A program made the translations under genes and the position numbers. The notes below the pieces were generated by a model, which saw only the letters and a program-made list of their open reading frames with translations, did not search any database and was not told the origin of the DNA. A DNA stretch of 64,000 nucleotides from Ceraceosorus guamensis. Taxonomy: Eukaryota > Basidiomycota > Exobasidiomycetes > Ceraceosorales > Ceraceosoraceae. The stretch spans positions 124,001 to 188,000 of the forward strand of contig NW_020290006.1 in assembly GCF_003144195.1 (NCBI RefSeq), read 5' to 3'. Shown here piece by piece: positions 12,316 to 24,429 of the stretch (positions are counted from its first letter, which is position 1; each line of letters starts with the position of its first letter).

Positions 12316-14372
12316 TCATGACGGCTGTGTGGTCAAAGCAGCAGCTTGGTCGGCTGCAACTACGTCCGAGTACAGCGGCAGCTCCAGATTGGCTGTGCGC
12401 ATGTCCTCCTGATTAGGTAGCGTACTTGGTCAACTACGGACGGGCTCCCTTACGCGAGAGCTCTGCTACTCACATCCACCAGCGTGATAGATCTGCCGAG
12501 CAGCGCCGTCTGCGGCTCGTGCTCCACGGCAGAGCCACCGTCCTCAAGGCTAATTAGTCTCCATTCTATACGCGCTTCGATCTCGTGAGAAAATCTGATC
12601 TCGCTCCTCGTCTCCTGGAGCGTTGAAGGCTGCCACTCCCACTTCTTTGCAGGGCCTGTTGAATCGCCGTTGTGGTCATCGACCTCCAATGGGGGTGTCG
12701 GAAACAGAGCTTGCAACCATACAGACATCGAGGCTCCACCGCACACGTTCTCTAATTTGGCATTGTTCACCGGTGAGCTGTCGATGCCAGATTTTTGGAG
12801 ATCTTCGAGGCGTCCGTGGCAATCGCTGTTCCCATTCAGGGTTTCCGACACGCGTGGCTCGCTGCTACCGCCACTGGCCAGCTCCGCTGGTGTGGCCTCG
12901 CAGTCTAGATAAGGATCAGGTGGACCATGCGTACCGAATGAGGAAGAAAGCTCCCTGCTCGCTCCAGCATCTGAGCTTGGATGCAGATGTGACGTGCCGT
13001 GGATCGGGAGTGATGAAGACGTAGCAAGCAGAGGTTGAGCTGGAACCTCGGTGAGCTCGTACTCTGCAGGCGCGAGGCGCATCCACTCTGGGCGAAAGTC
13101 ATGATGGTAGCGGTGACTGCTTTGTTTGCCCGGCTGGAGCGTTTGTCGACACTCAGCCGGGATGGCGCACTGATTTGTCCACTTGCACAGGCTCGACTCC
13201 AGCCCTTTTCCTGTCCTGACGCTCAAAGGCGCAAGATGGGCGTTCGGTCCATTCCAAGCCCACATTTGTCTAAGTAGCAGATCAACACGTTCTATGCGGA
13301 CATAGCAAGGCTCAGTCGGCTTCGGAGACGAGTCTTGCGGGTCCACACGTATTCGCAGGCTGAAGCAGCCGCCAAATCGAGCATTGATACTATCGAGCGA
13401 AGCGCGACACTCAAAGCCGGGCGGGCGTGCTATCAAGGGCAGCAGATTCAGGTCTAAAAAGTTGAGTCGGGACGGACCTTCAGTAGAAGGACTGAGAGGA
13501 ACGCAAGCAGTGCCTACGTCAGCCAAGCGCGAGGAGCACACCGCAAGCACTCTATTCGTCGGAATGGTGACTTACTGGACGCCGAGCCGCACGCTACATT
13601 TCTTGCTCGATGTATGCTCACTGGAGGAGGCTTTCAGCCAGCCCAGGCCCCTCGACATAAAGCTTCGACTGTATGCTGGCACCTGAATAGCCTCGACGGA
13701 GGCAGCCGCATGCCTTGCGTCTAGCTCTGACTGACGATCCGCCGTCCATAAGGGCTCCAGTGATGCGTTCGGACTGGGATCAGAGCTGCTGACGACCGTA
13801 GCAATGACCTCATAGGTGATCCACTGGTACCCGTTGCACTGCGTCGGAGGAGCCCATCTAGGAGGAGTCACAGTAAAGGCAAAGCTGAAAGCTGGACTCG
13901 TGAGCCTGTGGTGCCTTTCGAGCGCTCGTCAGAAGGGAATGACAACTCACATGTGCTCGCCCTTTTGAAGCTTGAGATTCTGGTTTTCGGGCTTGATCAA
14001 TGGCTTGTCAATGAATACGTAGTGAATTTGGGCATCCGTCTGACAAATGACGTTAGCTGGTCTGGCGCGCGAACTCAAGACCAGCCTTCCAGCATCTCCA
14101 GCGCGAGGCGGATGGTCGAATTCTCTGACCAGTGCCACTTTTGGAATCTGTATGCCAACCAGACGGACGCGGAGCGTGCTGACGATGCTCGCAACTGGCA
14201 GTGTGAATGACAAATGACCCTCGATAGGCGCGCGGTCCGACGAAGTCCTGTTGGTGGACGTGCTAGAGGCGGCGTGAAGCGATGCTGCCTCTTGCTCTGT
14301 AGCAGCCAACGAACGAGGGCAGTGGATGTACAATCCTTGCCGCGACAGTTTCAGATCAAGTCTTTGCGCCAT
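12316..14372 (-). CDS. Arrestin-like protein with C-terminal LPLYSD motif
   Basis: Four exons: 14372-13951, 13884-13576, 13491-12474 and 12408-12316; introns 66, 84 and 65 nt; 613 aa. The first two exons read as the arrestin-N beta-sandwich: MAQRLDLKLSRQGLYIHCPR, GHLSFTLPVASIVSTLRVRL, QKGEH then FAFTVTPPRWAPPTQ and YQWITYEVIATV. The third exon holds an arrestin-C-like half (SLRIRVDPQ, CYVRIERVDLLLRQ; later FSHEIEARIEWRLISLEDG) with long Ser-rich insertions. The small last exon (DEDMRTANLELPLYSDVV) ends in an LP-x-Y motif of the kind that recruits WW-domain proteins, as alpha-arrestins do for Rsp5-type ubiquitin ligases. Likely role: adaptor for endocytosis or ubiquitination of membrane proteins, an inference from the fold. 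ATG at 14372 is the first in-frame methionine. I do not recognise a specific orthologue. Confidence 0.75.
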
Positions 14373-15032
14373 AACGAGCGGATGCGATCGGGCCAAGGGC
14401 CGGGCTTGGAGGAGATGTGGATAGCCTTCAAGGCGCGATGTGCGTCTGAGCTGTGTAGCTGCGTGACTGTGGCGATGCACGCCGTAGGCGATTCAAGTGT
14501 CACCAAGTACTTCCGAGCTGCTCATGACGATGATGGCGTGGCTCTGAAGCATGTACGCTCATCGCCAAGTGAAGAGCGAGGCTTCACGTCCGAAGCACGT
14601 CTCCTGCGGCGGTCGATCTTACCCGGGTAAGCCATGCAGCTCACAAAGCGTGCTCGAGGCGAGATCGTGGTCCTGCGCATGAAAGAAAACGTCACCTATC
14701 AAGAAATGAAGTCGCGAGTTCATCGCGAGTTCACAAGGGCGGGACGGGCATTTCGCGGCCTCCATGCATGGACGTGCACGCCGCTTAAACATAGTCGATC
14801 ACGTGTTCAATGCGTCTTTCAGTCAGGTTCTCGCGCGGGATTTTTTTGCTTTGCATGGCGGCTTCACAACTTGCACACGAATTTGTCCTCGACCTCTCGA
14901 TGTCAACATCAATCGTGAATCGTGTATCTCGGTCTCAGTATCCAGCTCCAAGGAAGACGATTCCACTTCGAAACCACATCCCCTTTCCGGCACCTGTAGG
15001 CCTTAGCACTAGCTCGCACCCCTCAGGCGATC
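14373..15032. other. Divergent promoter region, arrestin-like gene and UTP20
   Basis: 660 bp between two divergently transcribed genes. The AT-rich intergenic motif (aatcgtgaatcgtg) appears near 14911-14924. Plus-strand frames here are overlapped by one another and by UTP20 in another frame. No gene is supported. Confidence 0.5.
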
Positions 15033-18000
15033 ATGCCTCCTTCTGCATCATTCCCCGCCAAGAAGGCGAAGAAGAAGCCGACGCGCGAAGCTGCATTCAG
15101 AAAAGCATTAACAGCAGAGAAGGCGGCGCGGTCGGCCACGTTGGCAGCATCCGGCAAGGTGGCGTCAGCAGTGACGAATCCAGCCAAATTGCAAGCCAAA
15201 GCCAAGGCCAAGGCCAAAGGCAAGGACCGAGAGTTGGCAGACGATCCTCATCCATTCAGGTATCGCTCCTTCAACGATCGGCTCGCCACCGCTCACATTG
15301 GCGCATCCAAGACCGCCCGCAAGCATGCGCTCGCGGGACTCGAAGCTCACGGCCCTTTGGCTGCAAGCTCATCCTCTTCCACTTCGCACAGGCTAATGGA
15401 CGTGGACGATGATCTGGATGACGAGGCTACAGCCGATGCGGTATTCTCCGAGACTTCGTTCGGCCGGGCGCTGGCGGGCTGGCGAGAGCTCAACCTTTCT
15501 CTGCCGTTCACCTCTTTCGCTCAGCAAGCCGCACCACTGGCGCAAACGCTGCCGCTCTTGCTACATCACCGCGAGAAGGTATCATCGTTGCTGGCAGACT
15601 TGCTGACATCCCACCACCCCGATGCTTGGCTGGCATACGACGCTGCCATCGACCTGGTGCCTCGCCTGGCTTTGGATTTGCAAGAGGAGTCCGAGCCAGT
15701 CTATCCAGAGCTGCTGGGCGCCCTGCTCCACGCAGCCACCCTGTCAAAGCATCAATGCAACCAGGACGAGCGTCTTGCGGCTCGACTTGTTGAGAATGCT
15801 TTTGATTCTGCAGCAGTAACTCTAAGGGTGGTAGCGCCTCTGCTCCTCAGACAAGAGGATTCAAGACATTTGCTGGCCACGTGGGATCTCGTAAAGCCGT
15901 ATCTTGGCTGGTACAGCTCAGAGATGGGCTCTGGCCAGTTCCTTAACCGAGCCACAGAGCGACATGTTGATCAAGATGACGGCGACGATGACCATCTCGA
16001 GCGCGACGGCGAGCAAGAAGCGGAGGGCGACGCCGAAAGCTCAGCGGGCGCAGAAGATGCCGCGGCAAGGGATGTTGAAGCTGGCGACGACGCCTCTAGG
16101 CCGCGCAGCCGACCACGCAAAGTTCCATCATATACGCGACGCTTTGCAGCGGAGGCCCTGGCGCATCTTGCTCGGAAGGCACGAGAAACGCAGCTGGACA
16201 ACCTGGCGAGCGCTATGATTAGGGATGCGTCGGCGTTGTCGAGCGCCACCTTCACGGTCGGCGTGGCGGCAGTGTGGGCAGAAGTCTGTAAGGTGAGGCT
16301 CTTGTCGACTTGATGCCACGTGTAGCCATGTGCTAGTTCCTGATGACACTTCATGACTTTTTCGGTAGGCTTCCGATGGCCGTTTGCAGTCTGGCGCAAT
16401 TGCGGTGCTCGAGCGGCTGCTCGCGTTGAGATACTTGAAGCCCGACCTACTCGCAACCTTGCAGCATGTATTGGTGCTGGTGTTGGTCAATCTTACGCAC
16501 CAGGTGTATTCGAGTCACCTTGCACAGGTGGCTGAGATGCTCATCACTCGCGCGGCCTCCACCTTGAGGTCGTTAAAAGCGTGTTCAGATCAAAAAGCAG
16601 CAGACACGTTGACTTCGGAGCTGGCGCATCTGTTGCAGCTAGTGGGTGCCTATGTTGGGGTGAGGAAGGGAAAACGCGTTGATGGTGAGTGTCTCAGCCT
16701 TGGATCGATTTACCAGGCAGGCAGCAAGGACTCTCATCACTCTTTCCTCTCATTCAGATTCTTTGAAACCAACGCTCTTCGCCTTTCTGCTCGAGTTCTC
16801 GGAATGGGCGAGCCATTACCACAGCTCTACGAATGTAGCAAGGCGGCTCTTATCACAGCGCTCTGTGGAGCTCCTGGCCCTCTCACTGCCGCTTGGCCGC
16901 ATCCAAGATCTGGTGGGTCGAGGGATCAAGATCATAGATGCTTTCGGGGCAGCGCCTGTACTCTCGCCTCACTTCGCAGCGCTGGTCATGGCTTTGGGCT
17001 GTTCCGAGATTACTTGGTCAGGCTTCAAGCAGTTCGTGATGCCAGCTGTCATGCGCCTCACGACCGCCGCTTTGACGTCACCAGCTGACGGCGGTCAGCA
17101 GGCCTCTGCTCTTGCACTATTGGATGAGCTGAATCGGCAAGGGAGTCTGGGCGAGACTATTGCGTCATCTGCAGCAGCACCTCATGTTGCCAATTGGTGC
17201 AGCAACGTGACTGCAGCTGTGAATGATCAGCTGTCATCGCTCGTTTTGCGCGTCGAGCAAGTCGCAAGAAGCGAGCAAGTCGCGGTCAATGCTGTCGTTC
17301 AGCCGGTCGACCTTGCCGCCATCCGATTATCGCCGACTTTTGCTCGGCTGCAAGCGCGCTCATTTACAACATCGCTGCAGCGTCTTGTTTCAGCGGCGTT
17401 GCAAATTGGCTTGAACAGAGATTGGAGAAGCTCGCCACTGAATGGTCTGCTCATCGCTGCCCTCGCCATGGACGCGCTTTCAGACATTCTCGACTCGGAC
17501 GTGAGCAACAAGGATGCAGGTCAGCACCTTTCCTCTCTTCTGGGTTCTGAGGGAGCAGTTACTCTCGTGTTGTCTCACCTAGCCGATCATCATCTCGCGT
17601 TTTGCGCGGCTACGAGACTAATGACCACCGCACGAAGCAAAGGGATCGAGTGCGCAAGTAGATCGCCTCCTTCGCTGATCTACCTCAAGGACGTGGTGGC
17701 GAAGCACGCGGCTTCGTCCGATGCACGAATGCGAAGCGCAATCGCAGATTTGCTGACAGCATCTCCCAGCCCGATCACGGACCTGCTGTCGATGATATCA
17801 GCCATCGAAGCACTTCCATTGACGATCGAGTGTATCCGGGATCGCAACGTGCGTACGAGGGCGCTTGTTAGAGAATTTATCCGACTCGGCACCCCCACTG
17901 CTTCCGATGCTGAGCAGCACGCACTGGCGGTAGACCTTATCGCCAGGTACCTCGTAGGAATTTTCAAATTAAATTTGAGCCCGCTGTGGCCCGAGGCTCG

Positions 18001-21000
18001 AGAAGCGCTAGTCGAGTTCTCGACCAAATACGGAGAGCAAGTGTGGGCGGTCGCATTCAGGGAGCTGCAAGACACTTGCCATGGTCCACAGACTCCGACC
18101 GACTGGACGGCGCCAACGCAGCTGCCCCAAAAAGACTCGGGGCGTTCTGAACCATCCATTTGGTTTGGCGATCCTCAAGATAAAGAATTTGACGACCCGC
18201 AGCTTCGCGCACGGCTGTTTGCAATAGCGGCAGTCTTGAACGCCGCATTGCAAGATGGCGCGCACAAACGGCAGAGGATGATGCACGAGTTAGGAGAGAT
18301 TCAATCCATCGAGGGACGACTAGATGTTCAGAATTACCACTCTCAAATCTTGAAGCTCTTGGTGCGTCTCCCACGTCTGGTCGAAAAACACAATGCGCCT
18401 CTCGTGGAGCACTTCCTCGCTCTGGTTCAAGATACCGCAGCCATCACGGATGATGAAGACGAAGAAGCATTCCAAGCAAGTACAGCCACATCGAAGTCCG
18501 CCGAGACGCCTCGCCTGGGAGCTACATCCAAGGAACGCCGCGCGCGTCTGTGCAACTATCTGGAGCTCTTCTCGCAGTTCACAAATCCAAAGGCCCTTTC
18601 GCGCGCGGAAGACCTGCACCGGTACTTCATGTCGTTGTGCGCAATAGGCGATCCAAGCATACAACGTTCTGCGCTCGAGTGCGTTCTCACGTGGAAGGAT
18701 CCTGCACATGTCCCTTACGCCGAGAACTTGCTGGCTTTGCTGGAGACGTCCAAATTCAGAGAAGAGCTTTCTTCTTTCAATCTCGCCGCTTCTGGTGACT
18801 CTATCCAGCCTGCGCATCGAAGTGGGCTGCTTCCTGTGCTCATCCGCATCTTGTTTGGCATCATGGTATCAAGACGCAACCGCAGTTCTTCCGGGGCGGG
18901 CCAGTCAGCACGCAAGACTGCCATCATGGCAGCCTTTGCAAGGCTTGCAGCAGAAAACCTCGGCACGTTGGTAGACCTAATGCTCGCTCCCTTTGCAGAT
19001 CAGCGTGTCGTTGATCTGCCTGCGGACGAACAATTCAAATTCAGCTCTACCGCCAGCAGCGCCTCGCTCCGACGACAGAATGGATTCATCGCCCTCTTGG
19101 CAGACGTTATAAAGCACGTCAGCCAAGCAATGCGACCGTACTGGCCCCAGCTCATCAGCGTAACCTTCAATTTGGCGCACCACGCCTCCCTAGCAGCCGA
19201 GAAGGCAGAAGGCTCGACCAAAGCTCTGCGCAGTCTTCGGCAGGCCGGTCTAAGGCGTATTGCAGAATTCTTCAACCAGCCCGGCAAGGATCTCTTCAAT
19301 TGGCAGCCCTTCTTGCCTGCACTCTTTGAGGGCTTCATTGACCCTCGTTTGCCGACTCTGCCAGCGGACAGTGCACAGGGATTTTCAGCTCTGCTAGATC
19401 TGTTTTACACTTGGTCAGGTCGTCTGGAATTTGTGCATCTTCTGCATTCTCAATACAACGATCGGCTGCTCCCAAGCGTCTTTGCTTGCCTTGCAGAGCA
19501 GACAGTCAAGCCGCCCGTCATCACGCGTATACTCGACATTGTCGATCGCCTTCTCGTCATCTCCACCCTCGAAGTGCAAGATGGAGGTGAAGCCGAAGTG
19601 GATCGCGTCCTCAGACCTAATACCACTGCATTTCTCAACAGCATCCGCCCTTTGATGCAACGGCACGGATTGACTGGAAGCTCTTCACCCAGAAGTACTG
19701 ACGACTCTGTCCGCCGCCTGATACAGATTCTGGCAAGCCTGGCGCGCTATGTCGAGTCGCCCGAGGACGCATCGCAACTTCTGAAAATGCTCGGCCCCAT
19801 GCTCCAAAAGAGCAACCACGCCGTCCCCGAGCGGACAAAGACGGATTTGCTGCGCATCTTCCGTGACCTTCTTGCCCTCACACCGGACTTTAAGGATCCA
19901 GCATCTGAGATTTTCACCGCGCACTACCACATCTTCTCGGCAGCTTTTGCCACGATGCGGTCCGCAGAATCTCGTCAAACATTGGTGGCGGCGTTTGGGC
20001 AGTTCGCTAAGATCGATACGAACCTTGCGCGGATTGCACGCTGGATAGAAGAACTCAACGCTTTCAGCACGCGTCGAGTGGAAGAACCCGATTTTGACAG
20101 GCGCCTCGAAGCCTTTGACGAGATTACGAGCTCCAAGCAGGACATTGCGCTGCGCGAATGGGTGCCGCTTTTGCAGAACATGATGCACTTCATTCAGAAC
20201 CAAGATGAGCTTGCTATCAGATCCAACGCTGGTCAGCTGCTTCGTGTGTACCTGGAAGCAGTTGCTCGAGCCTCGGCCAGCGACGCGGACGGTTGGCGTC
20301 ATACATATCGCACTATTGTACAGCCTGGCCTCCGGCGCTGCATACGTTCAAAGCACGAGCTGGTCCGCCGGGAAGTGCTTGGCGTGTTGATGAGTGCGAT
20401 CGAGTACTTAGGAGACTCGTTCGACTCACTCGGAGACATGAAGTGCTTGTTAGCCGACGGCGATGAGGAGGCAAGCTTCTTCACCAACATCTATCACACG
20501 CAGCTGCACCGACGCGCTAGAGCGCTCAAACGTCTGGGGGATCAAGCTGAGGCGGGCAGAATACGCGGCAAGACGATTGTAGAGCTGCTGTCACCACTTC
20601 TCATGCACTTCCTGATCCCAGGAAACGCTGTGAGCGATCATAACTTGATCACCGACACCATCGTCTGCTTTGGTCGGCTAGCAGCCCAGCTGCAATGGGG
20701 CTCTTACAACGCTTTGCTCTGGCGATTCTTGCGTCTGGCAAACGAAACCGAAGGCTCCCAAAAGATCTTCGTCCGTGCAGCCATGGCTGTGCTTGACTCG
20801 TTCCACTTCGAGCTTGACGCACAGGTCTGCGGCGATGACGCTGCAGAGATCATCGAAGAAGGCGAACAGGATGCTGAGAACGAGTTCAAAGTCCAAAGTA
20901 CGATGCACAATGACGCTGCGCAGCAGTCCGGCAAGATTCTAGATGCGGTCACGTCTCGCTTACTTCCAGCATTGATGGGCTATCTCGATGAGAAGGACGA

Positions 21001-24000
21001 GGCGGATGACGCGGTCAGGCTGCCTGTGGCGATCGGTGTGTGCCGCGTTGCGCTGTGCCTCCCAGAGCCGTCCAAGTCAAATCACATAGCAAAGTTGCTC
21101 ACAACGCTAGCAAACGTGCAGAAAAGCAAATCGCAAGTCACGCGCGATCTTGGCCGCGATTCGCTCTGTAAGGTCATGACTGCACTTGGCCCCAAACACT
21201 TGCCCACTGCCATGGGGGAACTAAGGCGTGCGCTCGTCAGAGGTACTCAGCTTGCGGTACTGGCTTTCACGGCGCACGCTCTGCTGGTTCACTTGATGTC
21301 CCTGCCTGCGGATGCGCCTGCGCATCTCAGCCTACTTGAGCATGGAGTGGGAGATCTGGTTCATGCGGCAACCGAAGATATCTTTGGCCTCACTGCGGAG
21401 GACCGTGTCACCGTGGAAAATCGAACGAAGCTCAAGGAGGTCAAGCACAGCAAGAGTATGGATACTTTTGAAAGGCTTGCAAAGGTGGTCGCACCTCTTC
21501 AATTTGGAGTCCTTCTGGAGCCTGTCCGTGACGTCCTCGCCGAAACCGAGGCTCAGAGATCTTTGATAGCCGCGGAGGACGTGCTGCGTCGCATCGCATC
21601 TGGTCTAAATGCAAATCCACACTTTGGCGCGGAAACGTTCTTCACTCTTTGCCACTCCCTAATTGCCGGCAATGCGGCTTTTCTCCAGCCGCAGAAGAGC
21701 GCAATGAACAAAGGAGGAGCCAAGCTCAAAGGAGGCTACCGCTTCATTACACACATGAAGAGAAGGGATGTCGAGCTTGGGCTAGCTGCCCAAGACCATA
21801 GGGCGCGCAACGCTCACCGCTTTGTCGCCTTCGGTCTCGACCTTCTAGTCACGGCTTTGAGACGAGAGCGATTCAAGGATGCAGCGAGCATGCTAGCTGT
21901 GCGCCTCGATCCTTTAGTCAACCTCGCGGGTCACACTCTCTACGCCCCGCAAAGCTCAATCGTCGTCCTGAGTTTGAAAGCGATCAGTGGCCTGGTCAAG
22001 CACGACCTGCCTTCGCTCGATCAAGCTGCACCCGTCTTCGCCAAGCAAATACTCGCAATCGTGCAGCGCGAAGGCACTGCCCAGTCGACGATGGGCCAGG
22101 CAGCGATCAAATGCCTGACCTCGGTTTTGAGAGGCTGCCAAGACGCACAATTGCCCGAGCAGCAGCTGGCAGATCTCCTGAAAGTGGTAATCCCAGAATT
22201 GGAGGAGCCTTTGGCCCAATCTGCCATCTTCGCACTTTTGCGCGGCATCTTGTCGCGCAAGATCATTCTGCTTGAGGTGTACGAAGCGATGGACAAGATC
22301 GCGGAAATACTGGTGACGAATCAAAGTGCGACCGTGCGCGACTCGTGCCGAGCTGCGATGATTCACTTCATGCTAGAGTACCCGCTAGGCAAAAGCCGTC
22401 TGCGCAAGCAAATGCAGTTCATGGCGAAGAACCTGTCGTACACGTACGAAAGTGGGCGGCTCAGTCTCCTTTCCCTGCTCTCCTCAGTGCTCGCCAAGTT
22501 TGACATGGTCGTCATCCGGGAACACGCCGACTTACTCTTCGTGGCTTTGGTAATGGTGCTCGCAAACGACGATTCAAGTTCTTGCAGAGAGCAAGCAGCT
22601 CGGCTTATCGGTGTTCTCTGCACCTTGGTGGACGAAGAGCATCGCGGACGAATGATTCACCTCACTCATTCCTGGGCAACGCAGCGCGAGCAGTCGCAGC
22701 TCATGAGAGTAGCCATGCAGGTCTACTGTATATTCTTAGGTGCTGTTCCAGAGTCCGCCAGCGAGTGGCTGCCGCGTGCGCTGTCTAGTCTTGATGGTAC
22801 ACTGCAAGCGTGTGTGTCAGATCTCGTGGACGCCGAACACGACACAACGTTCGACAATCTCGGTGATCCAAAGCAATTGGACTGGCAGCTCGCTTATCAG
22901 GCTCTACAATTTGCAGAGCAGCTTCGCTCGGGCCAACAAGCCCTCGATATCCTTGAATCTCGCTCGACATTTAGCATCTGGCGATCCACAGTCGGTCTCC
23001 TCCTTTTTCCTCACGCATGGGTACGACTAGCGGCCAGTCGGTCACTAGGCTCGCTATTTGCGTCCGCGCCTGCTGCACAGCCAACCGAGGATGAGCCACT
23101 CAGTCTCGAGTTCATGATCGAAATCGCAAGAAAACTAGCGCTACAGCTTCAAGCAGATGCAGAAGAGGTCAACGATGAGCTCAGCCTTCAAGCGGTGAAG
23201 AACCTCTTGTACATAGGACGCTGCTTTGCTCTTAAGCCTGCTCACGACCGTGGCTCTTCGATCGAGCGGACGGAAGAGGCATCCGCTCATGACGAGGGCG
23301 ATGACGAGAATGAAAGTATTCCCGAGGAGCAAGACAATGCGGCGGCAAACCCTCTAGCCTGGCTTTACACGAAGCTTTCGTTCACAGCGAGAGGGGCGAG
23401 ACTCAGTGCTGGCAATGCGGAGGTGAGCTCCAATTCCTGCTCTGCCTTGCTTACTTGCACAAGCTGACCAACTCCTTTGCGAACTCTGTGCGCAGCCTCA
23501 AATCAATCGTGCTGCCTCTGTGCTGCGCTGGTTTGCAGCAATGGCTACGCAGCTTGAGTCCTCGCGCATTGAACCATTTCTGTCTCACATGATCGGACCG
23601 ATCTTCCGCATTCTGGATGACGAGAGTCTCAAGGCGGACAGATTTGGTGAGCAGAAATTGTATGCAGTTAGGCCGTGCATTCCAATACTGACCCCTCCTG
23701 CCTGAATTCCAGATGAGCTCAAGTCTCTCGCGATGGAAGTTCAGGAGCTTCTCCAGGCGCAGCTTGGAGCCACTAGGTATGCCGCCGTGCACTCCCGCAT
23801 CAAGCAAGCGATCCTCGAGAAGCGCCGCGAGCGCAAGACGGCAAGGTTGATGCAAGGCATCAGCAATCCCGAAGCAGCAACAGCCAGAAGAGCGAAGGAA
23901 AATACGAAGAAGCACGAAAGCCGGAAGAGAAAGAATGCGAAATTTGCGTAAGTGGTTGCGAGCGTGTTGCGAATTGTAAGGGCCGCGTAGCTTGCTGACG

Positions 24001-24076
24001 AGCAGCTATCGTCTTCTATCCCTTCAGAGATACCAAGATGCGCAACAAACCCTCCAAAAGATCGCGGGTTAGCTAG
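15033..24076 (+). CDS. UTP20: UTP20, U3 snoRNP/SSU processome HEAT-repeat protein
   Basis: Component of the nucleolar small-subunit processome, needed for 18S rRNA maturation. Six exons: 15033-16292, 16369-16684, 16758-23422, 23496-23646, 23713-23947 and 24028-24076; 2891 aa, slightly above the usual 2500-2800. The basic N-terminus (AKKAKKKPTREAAFRKAL) suits a nucleolar protein. An acidic low-complexity insert lies at about residues 310-355. The DRIM block is clear (NYLELFSQFTNPKALSRAED, ALECVLTWKDPAHVPYAENL, about residue 1120). So is the C-terminal signature (FMLEYPLGKSRLRKQMQFMA then NLSYTYESGRLSLLSLLSS, about 2395). The extreme C-terminus is Lys/Arg-rich (AILEKRRERKTARLMQG and RRAKENTKKHESRKRKNAKF), as in the family. 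The last exon is only 49 nt including the stop. A single 6.7-kb exon carries most of the alpha-solenoid. Identification is secure. Confidence 0.95.
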
Positions 24077-24429
24077 GTGTGCCCCGTCTTACTCTACTTG
24101 TATTTGTACAGCGAACCGCGGCAAATGCCAGCAGGCACTCCTCAAGTATGTCTGCAAAAATCTTAATCTATATTCGTGCGTGACGGCATCACGAGGTATG
24201 TGAGCGGGATAGGTCGAGACGATAGCACGTTACAATAGTAATCATTACAAATGCGTGTGGTCTGTGTGATGTCGGAAGCATTAAACAGGGGCATGATGAC
24301 GATCTATTCTGTGGTTTATGGTGATTTGAAACCCGGAGCAAGTAAACATAAAAGGGTCGCGCAGGGTCGTGAATTGATGTGAAGGTCGCGTTCTTCCGAG
24401 TTGCGAACGTCTCCACAAAGTGAGGAGCT
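24077..24429. other. Convergent intergenic, UTP20 / 872-aa unknown gene
   Basis: Space between two convergent gene ends. AT-rich, presumably 3' untranslated and polyadenylation sequence for both genes. Nothing else is visible. Confidence 0.5.

Noticed and set aside
14810-15412. Plus-strand frame of 200 codons
   Set aside because: It overlaps the UTP20 N-terminal exon in another frame; UTP20 has strong family support.
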